DNA from: Haberlea rhodopensis
Taxonomy: Eukaryota > Streptophyta > Magnoliopsida > Lamiales > Gesneriaceae
Reading direction: 5' to 3'
Assembly: GCA_907163345.1 (NCBI GenBank)
Contig: CAJQUN010000130.1
Coordinates: 806,001-870,000 of the forward strand
DNA length: 64,000 nucleotides
In this document: positions 1-11,442 of the stretch, in pieces
Layout: the number at the start of each line of letters is the position of its first letter
Position numbering within the stretch: the first letter of the stretch is position 1
The notes under the pieces: generated by a model
The model's database searches: none
Seen by the model: the letters and a program-made list of their open reading frames with translations, nothing else
Told to the model about the DNA's origin: nothing
Made by a program: the position numbers and the translations under genes

Positions 1-83
1 ACACATAAATCCATCAACACATGATACATCATATAAACATAATTAATGCCTTACTTGCAATTAATTAATTTCGGGGCATCACA
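1..83 (-). mobile_element. 5' tip of a Tekay-type LTR, cut by the window edge
   Basis: Read on the minus strand, the block starts TGTGATGCCCCGAAATTAAT, nearly the same start as the complete plus-strand LTR at 37465. It stops abruptly at base 83, where a different LTR continues. This is therefore the 5' terminus of a minus-oriented LTR inserted in the LTR at 84-5292; the rest lies left of the window. The target-site duplication cannot be checked. Confidence 0.7.
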
Positions 84-1668
84 ATTCCCAGCCAGGGAAG
101 ACACCGCACTAATAAGACAACAAGAGTGGGTTTCAACACCCTTATACAGTCCATATACAGATACAAGTGCTCACAGAAGAGCAACGAATAACATATACTC
201 GTCCGGATGCATGATTAGTATAAATACCAACTGATCAACATCGTATATCGGCTCAATCTCATAATGTGCTTCTGGAAGCACCATCCAACAAGGTCCGAGC
301 CTAGCACTCCAAGGCAGCATCGTACCTGTTGTACCTGTTTCAACAGAAACAGCCCCCACACAGGGTGAGCACACTCCAACTCAATATTCAATCACAAATC
401 AACATACAAAATCATAATGCAACAATTTAGATTATTCAAAACTCATAAAATATACTCCTTGTACAATTCATAATTTGTATAGCTTCCACACACTGTTCCT
501 GTTTCAAACTCACGCACCTTCATAATGTCAAGTTTAGTATTATCACCGAAAATGTGATACTCAACAACGCTTATGAATTCAATACAATGACAATATATCA
601 TTTATGCTCAAACATAAATAGTTCAACATCAATGTAAACCTGGTTATCCCAATGTAAACCTGGTTATCCCACTATCTCATTCTCGACACTTTCTCATAAT
701 GCTCATGCCCAAGGCATCAATACTCAACTAGTATAATCGGATCACGTACCACTACGTGTCCCCCATAACTCGTATATGAAACTCGATTGTTAAAGTCAAC
801 ACTTACCTGAAACATCATATTTAAAATTGCATGTATACATGAATGTATAGATACTAGATATACCTGCTCGTACGTCACCACGTACCTTAAAGTCTTTGTT
901 TTTACCGTCAAGTCACCATCCTTGTTGTCCAAGAGCTCAAGAAGGCTCTACATGAACTCAAAAGTTTAAGGGATACTTGATGAAAATAGTATCACATAGT
1001 CCAATCAATTTAAACAACTAGCATGTTACATACACCCAACCCAACACCGAGATGCTTCAAACAACAAGCTATGAAAGAAATAATCAATGGATATAAAATA
1101 TTTTACTATTTATGTCCAAACCCCTTAATCACAATATAAAGTCCTTTATTTGTTTGAATTCAACTTAAACACTTTAAACATGCATTGAGTTCCATAATTC
1201 TTAATTTAAAACTCATATGATGCCATTCAAGCATATACATCACCGCAATCTTTATTCCACACTACACATGCTTCCAATGGTAACACATTCCATACCATAG
1301 CCCAACACCCACCAAATATTACAATGGCTACTAAAATAGAGTTAGTTCTTTTCACCCCCACTAACAAGACTTAAACCCACTTAAATCACATTTAAGCATA
1401 TTAACAAACACCTTACATGCATGATTTTAGTCTTCATATTTTAACCAACAATGATACTAGCCAATGCACAAATCAACAATTAAAATTTCAACTATAGACC
1501 ATTCAACAAGGTGAGTTATAATTGAATTCAACACTCAATGACATTTCTCATGTTATCCAATTAGAATGTTTTTACTTGCATTTCGTCACATAAACGTCTC
1601 AACCCACTACACCAATCAATTTAACATTCTCCTTTACAATACTTCACCTAGCCACAAACCACAACATA
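84..1668 (-). mobile_element. Diverged minus-oriented LTR, 3'/U5 part (host of the 1669 solo LTR)
   Basis: The minus strand of about 84-400 matches the 3' half of the LTR at 7438 (gggaattcccagcc-type stretch, the poly-proline-like gctcacccc block and the following acidic-looking stretch), but with many differences. It carries the conserved donor hairpin at 870-888. A 20-bp unit is duplicated in tandem at 631-650 and 651-670. The same LTR resumes at 4151 after the solo LTR and ends at 5292 with TGTGATGTCC as its minus-strand start. No coding sequence. It is too diverged to assign to a named lineage. Confidence 0.65.
870..888 (-). promoter_or_regulatory. U5 splice-donor-like hairpin
   Basis: On the minus strand AAG is followed by GTACGT, a 4-nt loop and ACGTAC, so a donor-like AAG|GTACGT lies in the 5' arm of a perfect 6-bp hairpin. 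The same arrangement is present in every LTR family of the window except the copia and Athila-like ones. Confidence 0.5.
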
Positions 1669-2000
1669 TGTGATGACCAGGGATTATAGATGTTAATCCC
1701 GGAGTGTTAATAACCCCTAAAGTTGTTTTACGTGGCGATTTGGAGTTTAATTGCGGTGTTGGGCCTTCTGGGCTCGTTTATTTGGGTAGTTGGGATCGTT
1801 GGATCCAGAGGTTGAGATTGTATTCTCATTTGGGTGAAAAACCTAAGAGTTGGGTTTTTTGATGTGTCTCGGGATCTGGGGTGCTTTGTGTGGGCACCGG
1901 TAGGGGGTTTTGGAGTTAGAGAGAGAATTTTTGAAAACAGATGATTTTTAATGAATCATGATGTATTTGTGGGGCTATTAGTATTTCGGGGTATTTTTGC

Positions 2001-2008
2001 TATAAATA
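2001..2008 (+). promoter_or_regulatory. LTR TATA box
   Basis: TATAAATA lies about 330 bases into the LTR and is followed within 30-60 bases by a C/T-rich stretch typical of a plant 5' leader. The same box is present in both LTRs of the 7438 element. Confidence 0.65.
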
Positions 2009-2787
2009 CCAGTTGAGCCCGAGATTTTAATTGGAAAAAATCATTTCTTCTCCTCCTCCTCCAACCCGTCTCCCTCTCTCCCGTATGTTCAGCCATTCCC
2101 GATTTTTCCCTCGACCCGCCGCTTCCAGCCGTGCGCCCGCCGCTGTCTGGCCGCAGTTCGGCGCGTGCGACCCGCCACCGGCTTTGTCTCGTCGAGGCGC
2201 AGCTATCCCCTCCGGCAATTGAGAGTTTCGTCGCGTTTTGAAGTCGGATTTTGCAGGAATGCGTCGATCCCCAAATTCTAGGGTTCTTCGATTTCGGTCG
2301 ATTTTCCTTCCGATCTTCGTATGGGTAACCTTCCTTACCCCTTTTCCATGCTTGTGATGTATTCCCTGCCTTTTTGTGAATTATTGTGTTCGAATTTAAA
2401 GAATTGGGTTCGAATTTAAGGGCTTTGAGTTCGAAAATTGGGGGTTTTTGGCAAGGGTGATGATTCTTGCTATTGATGGTTTAATTCACATTTTAGATGA
2501 TTTATGGTGTTTAATTGGGTTCGATTTGTGAGTTTAGGGTTCGAAAATTTGTAGGGTGTTCTTGAACAATTTTCGATATTGTCTCATTCGTTTCCCTCCC
2601 TGCATGTACCCTGCCCGGGTCTTTTAATTGGTTAATTGTCGTTTGTTGACAATATTTTTTGAGGGTAATAGGTGTGCTTGAGCATGGGTTGCATGTTCGT
2701 AAATAATTGTGAATTATTTATCGTGTTAGCACATCGTTCCTCGGGGCATGGAACTCGAGCAAGGTCTGGCTCGGACTTCGGAGATTT

Positions 2788-2805
2788 AAGGTACGTGCGA
2801 CGTAC
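2788..2805 (+). promoter_or_regulatory. U5 splice-donor-like hairpin
   Basis: AAG|GTACGT followed by loop GCG and ACGTAC. It lies about 780 bases downstream of the TATA box, inside the transcribed part of the LTR. Confidence 0.5.
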
Positions 2806-3004
2806 GAGCATTACTATATATATTAGAGCATTGTGGAATGCATAAGGTATTTTTGATTGCATTGAATATTGTGCGTGTGGTTATATATATATGTTGATAT
2901 AGCCAAGGAACGACCAAATCTTGATATCGCCGCTTGTAGCGTGCGTGACACTAGAGTAGGATAACTCTTACAAGATATAAGGGGTACTGGGTTTATATGA
3001 CTAT

Positions 3005-3175
3005 TGTAGGGCATTTGAGATGCCTAAGGATGATCGTAGAATTATGTATTCATTATAAGACATTTGAGATGTCTAGGTATAATGGAGGATTGGTAAAATA
3101 AATGCTAGGCATTTGAGCTATCTGTAATTGATAGCGAGGTTGTGAAATCAGTATTAGATATTGAGATATCTATAT
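3005..3175 (+). repeat. Array of short hairpins with compensatory stems
   Basis: GGCAT-TTGAG-ATGCC at 3010-3024, GACAT-TTGAG-ATGTC at 3059-3073 and TAGATAT-TGAG-ATATCTA at 3155-3172. The loop stays TTGAG or TGAG while the paired stem bases change together. A degenerate unit lies near 3105-3122. Confidence 0.6.
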
Positions 3176-4150
3176 TTGCATGTATGATGAATTTGGAATC
3201 ACTATCTATTGATACTCGAGAATTAGGCATGCGATGAGTTAATCAATGTGTTGATTTACTGATTTTTGAGATTTGATGAGTTTGATGATTGTGAGAACAG
3301 GGACAGTACACGGAATCCCGGATGAGGACGTTGCCATCCAGGGAGTATCATTTAAATTCATTAGTATTTACTTTTGTTGTAAATTATGAATTTCATTATT
3401 GTGATTATGGGATTTTGTGTATTGGTATGCTCACCCCGTTGGGGGATGTCTCTGTTGGGGCAGGTGAACAGTTACATCGATGGCTTTGGAGATGAGCTCG
3501 AGCTGTTGATTGGATGTACTCCCAGGATCGTGGTACCAGGGCTTGATGGAGCACGGTATCGTATAGAGTACTTATATAAACCTAAGGGTTATATACACAT
3601 TCATGATGCTCGCATGTGAGCACAGTTATACTTGTATATGGGTTGTATATAAAGGCATGAGCCTTTCTCTCTTTCATTCTATGTTGCATGCAATTAAGGG
3701 TAGAATTGCTAATGATATGAGAGTCATTGGTGTATTATGTGGGTGTTGAAACCCACTTTTGTTATCATATGTGTGGTGTCTTCCCTGGCTGGGAATTTAC
3801 TTGGTATTGCTGTATTCTGATGAGTATTATGTTTTCCCTGGCCGGGAATTATGTTATGTATGTGCTTTTATTTCGGGATAGCTCTATTTATGGGAGACTC
3901 TGCCCAAATTTTTATAAAAGTCCACAATGTAGAAAGTGGCACAAAGGGGATGGTAATGGGCGAACTTTATGAGTCTATTTGTTATTAGGCTGATGATCTT
4001 ATAACATTGAGTGTTAATGGAAGTTTTGTAATTGTCATGCAATGATAATGTATCATCTGAGCTTCCCGATTGACTTTTTTGAAAGCATGTGCCACACATA
4101 GTGGTTAATACACTAATCAAGGGCTAAGGGCTTGGGGTCCTTACAACATA

Positions 4151-5292
4151 AGCCCCTAGTTACATGCTGAAATACTCACACAAATGTGTATACTTAACAC
4201 TTATACACTTCAATACATGTAGGAACACATAATTACTTGCATAACCATCATCTACACACACTAATACCCACACTTATAGGTGTATTCAGCACATACATAC
4301 ACACACATACAAACATCCAGCACCCACAAGCACACACTCTGCACTTCAAAACACACACACACGTTCACACTACCTCACGCCTAACACACACTCACCACTT
4401 AGCACAAATCCTCAACATAATGGTCAACAACAATAGGAACAAATATATTTACAAAAATGTAAAACATAGCAGCATCAATACATAACCCAACACAGCTGAA
4501 ATTTGTTTTTTTGAACCCAAGCAGCAGGAAATTCGAGCATAATGCTGTAGAAAAATCGAACCACTTTGCATCAAATTTTCGAACCCACAGTAGCAATAAT
4601 ATTTACCAATTAGCATCATGTTTTCGAACCCATATCAGCTTGATTTTTGAGCATAATAACAGTACATTTTTCGAACTCAGACAGCAGAAGAAATCAAAGT
4701 AAAACAGCAAGCTTTTTTTTTTTTAAACAAAACTTGCAGCAAAACTCGATCAAGACAATATAAGTTTCGACCAAAAACAACAACTCATTTTCTAACCCAT
4801 CAGTACATAAAATCGCAGCAACAATCGAGCATAAATAAAAAATTAGAAGCGTAAGAAGCTAGGAACTCGTGAAGTTTCGAACCCACACAAACCTGCACCA
4901 AATTGCAGCTGGAAACCGAGGAGAAATCGCCCCCTTGAGGCTGAGAGAGGAGACGGCGCAAGAGATGGGGGAGGAGGTGAAGATGTCGGTTTGTTTTGTG
5001 TGTGAAAGAAGGAGGGTGTGTGTTTTATTTTGTAACCCTAGATTAAGTTTTACACCATACAATTTCCACTACCACCCATTTCTATTATCATTTAAATTTT
5101 GATCTCCAATAAAAGTTATTTATTGTGTATATAAAAATAATCCCTTGAATTTAATTTACACAATAAATTCAACCCGGAATAATTTATTCCAGCTCCGGTC
5201 AAAATAATATGCCCAAGAATTAAATCCCAACACATCATATAAATATCATGATTAAATCCATTTGACAATTAATAATTATTCCGGACATCACA
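4151..5292 (-). mobile_element. Second part of the diverged minus-oriented LTR (U3 and promoter end)
   Basis: Continues the LTR at 84-1668 after the solo-LTR insertion and ends with gacatcaca, giving a minus-strand start TGTGATGTCC. About 4230-4390 is rich in short CA/ACA runs. A T-run lies at about 4713-4725. The minus-strand sequence around 4880-5000 is C/T- and G-rich, like the leader region of the other LTRs. No coding sequence is supported. Confidence 0.6.
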
Positions 5293-6017
5293 GACTTACT
5301 GAAGGACTATGATTGCGAGATCGAGTACCATCTTGGGAAAGCTAATTTGACAGCAGACGCCTTGAGCCGGAAAGTGAGGTGTACTGCTGTGGATGTCATG
5401 CAATTATCAACCATGATGACTTCCTATTGTCATCTGGGCTATGATTTTGATGTGGATACATCACCGGTACGGGTATCGACTTTATTGACAGAGCCGGACA
5501 TTTACGAGAATATACGGAAAGCTCAGAAGGCGATGAGGAGATTCAGAGATGGTTATCATTGGCACATCTTGGACAACCATCGAAGTTCAGAGTGGCTGAA
5601 GACGGTTACTTGAGATTGGGTAACCGTTGGGTAGTTCCGAGTACGCCGGAGTTGCGTAGAGGGATCTTAGAGCGAGCTCATAGTAGCAGGCTTAGTATCC
5701 ACCCAGGAGGGAGGAAAATGTATAAGGACCTATGTGATCAATTCTGGTGGAAACGAATGAAGTGTGATGTCATCACTTTCGTTAAGAGGTGCTTGATCTG
5801 CCAGCAGGTGAAGGCAGAAAGGCAGAGGCCTGGTGGTGAGCTTAGGAGCTTGGAAATACCGGAATGGAAGTGGGAACACATATCCAATGGACTATGTGAC
5901 CCACTTGCCAAGGACTACTTCTGGTTGTGATGCCATTTGGGTAATCGTGGATAGGCTGACGATGGTAGCTCACTTCATTCCCTACAGTATGACGTACACA
6001 TACCTGAGGATGGCTCA
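5293..6017 (+). pseudogene. Tekay-type pol fragment: end of RNase H and first half of integrase
   Basis: The translation begins at the RNase H end (DLLKDYDCEIEYH, then ADALSRK, containing the last RNase H aspartate). It runs through the linker (LGYDFD, VRVSTLL) into the integrase zinc-finger region (HPGGRKMYKDL, CLICQQVKAERQR) and the start of the core (VTHLPR, DAIWVIVDRLT). At least two frameshifts are visible, near 5535-5560 and near 5885, where one extra base follows catatcca. Both ends are cut by LTRs (5292 and 6018). It is a remnant of an older plus-strand element whose other parts lie outside the window or are lost. It differs from both other Tekay-type pol copies here, so it is a separate insertion. 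Confidence 0.85.
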
Positions 6018-6660
6018 TGTAAGGACCCTAGTTCCTTAAGTGCGGATTAAAGGCGTAAATAGAGTTAACATACATCTAAAAAGTATAAAGTGCGTGTTGA
6101 TGCCTTGAGCTGTTAAGATTACGGTGCAAAGATAAAGTTTCCAAGAGGGATTAATTACATTCCCAACTAATGAATGTTATCACAATTTGAAGACCTTAAA
6201 TAGTGGGCTCGATCGATCAAGCAAAACTGCCGCTCGATCGAGATGGCTGATCGATCGATCGAGCCCATATACCGATCGAAGCAGCGAGCTCCGCAACAGC
6301 CCAAAAATGGCGTTATTATGTCTTAAATCCACAAATAAACAATTCCAATACTCATTATATCATTAATCCTCAACCAAGACACCATAAAAACTCCTAAAAC
6401 ACAACAATTATAAAATTCCAAAAACTCATACTCTTCCCACACCTTAACCAAAGAGCACAAGACTACTACAAATCGAAGATAAATGCGAGGAGAAGAACAA
6501 TACCTAATTATCTTCGAGAAACCGGCTCCCAAGCCAAGCCCCCAGCGATTTAGCACCAAGAGGAAAAGAGGAAGGGAAATGGGTTTGGGGAAGGGAAACG
6601 ATGGTGAGCGGGAGAGAAATGAGATTCAAAAATGACTGAACACCGAGTCCCCTTGATATA
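6018..6660 (-). mobile_element. Minus-oriented LTR sequence, apparently a junction of two LTR types
   Basis: 6018-6185 begins tgtaaggaccctag and matches the 3' end of the Tekay-type LTRs at 10340 and 31894. From about 6186 the sequence instead matches the other LTR type seen at 35591-37403 (the stretch near 6440-6540 and the accgagtcc...ttgatata end). Either a deletion joined two LTRs or the element is recombinant. A GATC-palindrome cluster lies at 6209-6279. The second LTR type resumes at 26524 after the insertion of 6661-26523. No coding sequence. Confidence 0.6.
6209..6279. repeat. GATCGATC palindrome cluster
   Basis: Four copies of the GATCGATC core or close variants within about 70 bases (near 6211, 6235, 6252 and 6272). 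It is one of fourteen such clusters in the window. Confidence 0.7.
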
Positions 6661-7766
6661 TGTCATGCCTCGATATGTCGTATACATGTGTTATATGTTT
6701 ATGGTATAATTATGATTAATTACAGTATGAGATGAACTCGGGTTCGGATTGAACCGAGGAAGAATGTTGCCATGCATGATAATAAAATGTTGAAACAATG
6801 AAAGAAAGAACTAATGGTTATGTGGTAATGAAATAGTGTGCATAAATATACATATTGATATATGAGAAACAAACTAGAGATGTGAATTGAGAACATAGAT
6901 CATATGTGTCTATTGACTTGGAATGTTGGTGCATGTGCATAGACAAGAGAATCACAAGCATGAGGTATATAGTGGGGATGTGAATTTGGCTATACATTGA
7001 CCATGCATGTGAGAGGAATTACATGTGAATGTGAGTTTGGGGTTAAAGGTGATGATATAGATGAAAATCAGATTTTAAACACATAATTCACCTAAACTCA
7101 CCTACAAATCTCTACACATACTCTCTAGTGTCTCTTGGTGTCTTTGTTTGGTTCTAGCTTGGAAGCATGTTCAACATGCAGTATGGGGTAAGGAGAAGTT
7201 GCATACTCTACTTTATGTAGTTAGTTAGTGTAATAACTTAGTTATGATGCTTTGTATGCAATTTAAGAAGCATGTGATTGGTAGAAGGAAGATGGAATTC
7301 ATATGTTATTGAATTCAATGAACTAAGTTGTATTGTGATAGAAACATGTTTATATGAGGTTAAAGTATGCATATATCAAGTTTTGATGGTTTAACTTGAG
7401 GTGTAGGTTGAGAACCATGAAGATAAGCATTAAAAATTGTGATGACCAGAGATTAGGGATGTTAATCCCTGAGTGTTAATAACCCCTAAAGTTGTTTTAC
7501 ATGGCGATTAGGAGTTTAATCGAAGTGTTGGACCTTTCGGGCTCGTCTATTTGAGTAGTTGGGATCGTGGATCCCGAGGTTGAGATCGTATTCTCATTTC
7601 GGTGAAAACCTGTGAGTTGGGTTTTTAGTGTGACTCAGAATCTCGGGTGCTTTGTGTGGGCACCGGTAGGGGGTTTTTGAGTTAGAGAGAGAATTTTTGA
7701 AAACAGATGATTTTTAATAAATCATGATGTATTTGTGGGGCTATTAGTATTTCGGGGTATTTTTGC

Positions 7767-7774
7767 TATAAATA
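7767..7774 (+). promoter_or_regulatory. LTR TATA box
   Basis: TATAAATA, about 330 bases into the LTR. A pyrimidine-rich stretch begins about 30 bases downstream, the likely transcription start. This makes U3 about 0.36 kb, and R plus U5 more than 2 kb. Confidence 0.65.
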
Positions 7775-8536
7775 CCAGTTGAACCCGAGATTTTATTTAT
7801 CGGAACCATTTTCCCCACATTTCCCGTCACTTTCTCTCTCCCTGCGTCGCGAGTTTCCCGATCCCCTTTTGACCCCCGCGACTTCAAACGCGCGCCCGCC
7901 GCCGTCAGGCCGCCGTTCGGCGCGTCCGACCCGCCGCCAGCTTCGTCTCTTCCAGGCGCTTCTATCCATACCATCAATTTGAAGTTTGGTCGCGATTTGA
8001 GCTCGGATTTGCCAGAAGAGCGCTAGGGTTCGAAACTGGTTCTGTCCGATTTTTGTGGCTCGATTTTGGTACGATTTTTGTGGCTTTTATTCTGGTGTTT
8101 TTGGGGCGTTTTTGAGCTGATATTGAGTCGATAATTTCAGACTTTTATGGTTCGAAAATATTTGTTGCATTTGGTTCGAATTTCAGCGCTGTTTTCGTGA
8201 GTTAGGGTTCGAAATTGGAGTTCATGTTCGAATTTTGGGGATTTTTTGGCAAGGGTTATGATTCTTGTTAGTAATCGATTAATTCATGTTTTAGATGAAT
8301 TATGGTGTTTAGTTTGGGTTCGATTTGTGTTGTGAGGGTTCGAAAATTGAAAGGTGTTCTTGAGCAATTTTCGATAATGGTTAATTGTCGTGTGTTGACA
8401 ATATTTTTGAGGGTTATGGGTGTGCTTGAGCATGGGTTGCATGTTCGTAATTAATTATGAATTAATTTATCGTGTTAGCACATCGTTCCTCGGAGCATGG
8501 AACTCGAGCAAGGTTTGGCTCGGACTTCGGAAATTT

Positions 8537-8554
8537 GAGGTACGTGTGACGTAC
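8537..8554 (+). promoter_or_regulatory. U5 splice-donor-like hairpin
   Basis: GAG|GTACGT, loop GTG, then ACGTAC; the right LTR has the same at 23656-23673. No acceptor can be named because this element has no gag. Confidence 0.45.
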
Positions 8555-8757
8555 GAGCATTACTATATAGTAGAGCATTTGTGAAATGCATAATGTGTTT
8601 TAATTGCTTTAGATGGTTGTGGGTATGGTTATATATATATATATGTGTCGATATGACTATGGAACGACCTAGTCTTGATATCGCTGCCACAAGTGTGCGT
8701 AATACTAGAGTAGTATGACCTTATAATAGATATGGGGTACTGGGTCTATATGACTAT

Positions 8758-9025
8758 TGTAGGGCATTTGAGATGCCTGAGAACGATCATGGAATCGTGT
8801 ATTCATTATAAGACATGTGAGATGTCTAAGTATAAATGAGAATTTGTAAAATAAATGCTAGGCATTTGAGATGCCTGAGAATGATCGTGGGATCATGTAT
8901 TCGTTATGAGACATGTGAGATGTCTAAGTATAATGGAGAATTTGTAAAATAAATGCTAGGCATTTGAGCTATCTGTGATTGGTAGCAAAGTTGAAAATCA
9001 GTATTAGATATCGAGATATCTATGT
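8758..9025 (+). repeat. Hairpin array with compensatory stems
   Basis: GGCAT-TTGAG-ATGCC at 8763-8777 and 8861-8875, GACAT-GTGAG-ATGTC at 8812-8826 and 8910-8924, and TAGATAT-CGAG-ATATCTA at 9005-9022. All loops end in GAG while stems differ by paired changes. The 98-bp spacing between like units shows that a two-hairpin block was duplicated. Confidence 0.7.
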
Positions 9026-10002
9026 TTGCATGTATAATGAATTTGGAATCATTAATTATTGATATATGAGAATCAGGCATGCCATGAGTTAAATCAATGT
9101 GTTGATTTACTGATTTATGAGATTTGATGAGTTTGATGATTGTGAGAACAGGGACAATACACGGAATCCCGGATGAGGATGTTGCCATCCAGGGAGTATC
9201 ATTTAAAATTCATTAGTATTTACTTGTGTTGTAAATTATGAATTTCATTATTGTGATTATGGGATTATGTGTATTGGTATGCTCACCCCGTTGGGGGCTG
9301 TCTCTGTTGGGGCAGGTGAACAGGTACATCGATGGCTTTGGAGTTGAGCTCGAGCTGTTGATTGGATTCACTCCCAGGATCGTGATACCAGGGCTTGATG
9401 GAGCACGATATCGTATAGAGTACCTATATACACCTGAGGATTATATACATATTCATGATGCTCGCATGTGAGCACGATTATACTTGTATATGGATTGTAT
9501 ATAAAGGCATGAGCCTTTCTCTCTTTCATTTTGGGTTGCATGCAATTAGAGTAGAATTGCTAATGATATGAGAGTCATGGGTGTATTATGTGGGTGTTGA
9601 GACCCATTTATGTTGTCTTATGTGTGGTGTCTTCCCTGGCTGGGAATTTACTTAGTGTTGTTGTGTTTCTGTTGAGTATGTGTTTTCCCTGGCCGGGAAC
9701 TATATATTGTGTTGTGCTTTCATTTCGGGATAGCTCTATTTATGGGGAGACTCTGCCCAAATTTTTATAAAAGTCCACAATGTAAAAGTGGTGTAAAGGG
9801 GATGGTAATGGGCGAACTCTATGAGTCTATTCGTTGTTAGGATGATGATCTTATAACGTGGCATATTAAAGAAAATTTTGTGATTGCCATTCTATGGTAA
9901 ATCATCATTTGAGTTTCCCGATTGATTTTTATTGAAAGCATGTGCCACACATAGTGGTTAGTACACTAATCAAGGGTTAAGGGCTTGGGGTCCTTACATT
10001 AG

Positions 10003-10014
10003 TGGTATCAGAGC
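10003..10014 (+). other. Primer binding site, tRNA-iMet type
   Basis: TGGTATCAGAGC starts four bases after the LTR end. It is complementary to the 3' end of plant initiator tRNA-Met, the usual primer for Tekay-type and many copia elements. Confidence 0.85.
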
Positions 10015-10339
10015 AGTGGTTAGCTCTTTGGGGCTGTTGAAGGCCTAAAACATGCTGATAGGGATGGGTAGCACATATTTATGCATGATAGTAGCTAGTG
10101 CTGTGTGACACAACTATTTTGCTTATGTGCATTTGTGATATGTGATCATAGTGAAACGATTATATGTCATGACATCTATAGAATCATAATATAACCTGTT
10201 GATTATGATTGTGAGTTGTGACACAGGGACAACCAAGTGGAGCATTTTGAAATGCATTGGGATACAGGAAGTACTTTGTACTCATAGTTTATGCATTTAC
10301 TTATTATGATCATATTGTGGGGAATATGGATTATCGTAT
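10015..10339 (+). mobile_element. Leader of the 7438 element, left of the nested insertion
   Basis: Non-coding. About 10215-10300 (acagggacaacc, then ggaagta) resembles the 3' part of Tekay-type LTRs, for example 47925-47960. This suggests that LTR-like sequence is part of the internal domain. Confidence 0.6.
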
Positions 10340-10889
10340 TGTAAGGACCCTAATCCTTAAGTGCGGAATCAAGGCATAATAGAGCTAATATAAATGATCA
10401 GAGTGAGAAATAACGTGTTGAGTTTATGAGCTTAAGCATTACATGCCAAAAATAAGGACTACCAAAAATTGATTAATTACATTCCCCATCAAATGAATGT
10501 TATCAACTAGTTTTACACTACTCCTAGAGTAGACACTAGGCAAAACAATCCTGTCCTTCAATTCACAAAAGCATCCTCAAGCTCACTGTCTCAACCCGTC
10601 TAGCACTTCTATCATGCCAAACGTGTACCTACAAGGACAACCCCCAAACATGAGCAATAATAATCATTCATATTCAACACAATATGAAGATAAAGCGTAA
10701 ATGCATAATCATAATAAAACACTTCCTTTTTTCCCCATGCATTCAAACGCTTCCCTTTTGGTTGTCCCTGTACCATAACTCATGAGTATAATCAATAGAT
10801 TATTTTTAATGGTCTAAACATGTCATGAACATATACCATTTCATCAATACCAAATACTGATCACCAATCCCTAGTCTGTCCATCACAAT

Positions 10890-11075
10890 GTATTTTAATG
10901 CCCCTCGCTTATTTACATATAGACGGCATAGGATAACCTCGCTTCAATGGACTGCGGGACTCCCACCCCTCGCCTCTCATTGAGCGGCAAATACCCTTTC
11001 CTCGCCCTATATGATAACCACGCTCAAATGTGACATGCGGCGCTCCCACCCCTCGCTTCACATTTAGCGGAACCA
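10890..11075 (-). repeat. CCGC/GCGA hairpin array in LTR
   Basis: On the minus strand, CCGCT and AGCGA(GG) alternate at about 10-20 base distance (CCGCTaaatgtgaAGCGAGG and related units). This gives five or six short stem-loops in a row. The same array is in the right LTR at 17710-17895. Confidence 0.55.
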
Positions 11076-11266
11076 AACCAAATAGCAGCAAGCATTAAAA
11101 TCATCAAGGGATGACCATGACTCATGGGATATGCACCAATAATCATATGCATCTATAAACATCATGCATAACATGTATTTGCATCCACAATGCAATACCA
11201 CATATATACTTGCATCCACAATGCATAAACAATAAGTATATAAGATACATGTACCGTTGGGTGCCC

Positions 11267-11286
11267 GTACGTCCACTACGTACCTT
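11267..11286 (-). promoter_or_regulatory. U5 splice-donor-like hairpin (3' LTR copy)
   Basis: On the minus strand AAG|GTACGT, loop AGTGG, then ACGTAC. The functional copy would be the one in the 5' LTR at 18087-18106. Confidence 0.5.
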
Positions 11287-11442
11287 TCCAAAATGTAGGA
11301 TATGGTAGGACTTCAATGCCTTGGCTGTGTTGCCACCTGGGATGGTTCTACACATTCACACAAATCAATATTAGAACCCAATAATAGTCCAATACCAAAA
11401 ATCCTACAAAAAAAAAATCCAAAAATACCATATTCTGGCCTT

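Larger units (their letters stand above)
1669..4145 (+). mobile_element. Solo LTR (same family as the 7438 element), TSD acata
   Basis: Starts TGTGATGACC and ends GGGTCCTTACA, the same termini as the LTRs at 7438-9998 and 22554-25115, and is collinear with them over about 2.48 kb. It is flanked by the perfect 5-bp duplication acata (1664-1668 and 4146-4150). No internal domain or second LTR follows, so it is a solo LTR, probably made by recombination between the two LTRs of a full element. It has visibly more differences from the 7438 pair than those have from each other, so it is an older insertion or another subfamily. It carries a TATA box, a pyrimidine-rich start region, the donor hairpin and the hairpin array described separately. 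Confidence 0.93.
7438..9998 (+). repeat. Left (5') LTR of the 7438-25115 element
   Basis: 2561 bp, TG...CA ends, nearly identical to 22554-25115. It contains a TATA box, a C/T-rich leader start, the donor hairpin (8537-8554), the hairpin array (8758-9025) and, near 9520, a tgtataaaggcatgagcc stretch shared by the whole family. Confidence 0.95.

Noticed and set aside
2027..2222. Paired short frames on both strands just after the LTR TATA boxes (also 7744-7982 and 22861-23234)
   Set aside because: This C/G-rich leader segment of the 7438-family LTR is not conserved as protein: frames differ between the copies through small indels.
4230..4390. CA-rich stretch as a telomere-like or satellite repeat
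   Set aside because: Irregular CA/ACA runs without a fixed unit; it is inside an LTR and not the TTTAGGG-type plant telomere repeat.
5293..6017. Pol fragment as part of an endogenous pararetrovirus or a host gene
   Set aside because: It contains RNase H followed by a Ty3/gypsy integrase zinc finger and core, and pararetroviruses have no integrase. It matches the two Tekay-type copies in the window.
10003..10014. PBS sequences as tRNA genes
   Set aside because: Only 12-18 bases complementary to a tRNA 3' end are present; there is no cloverleaf around them.
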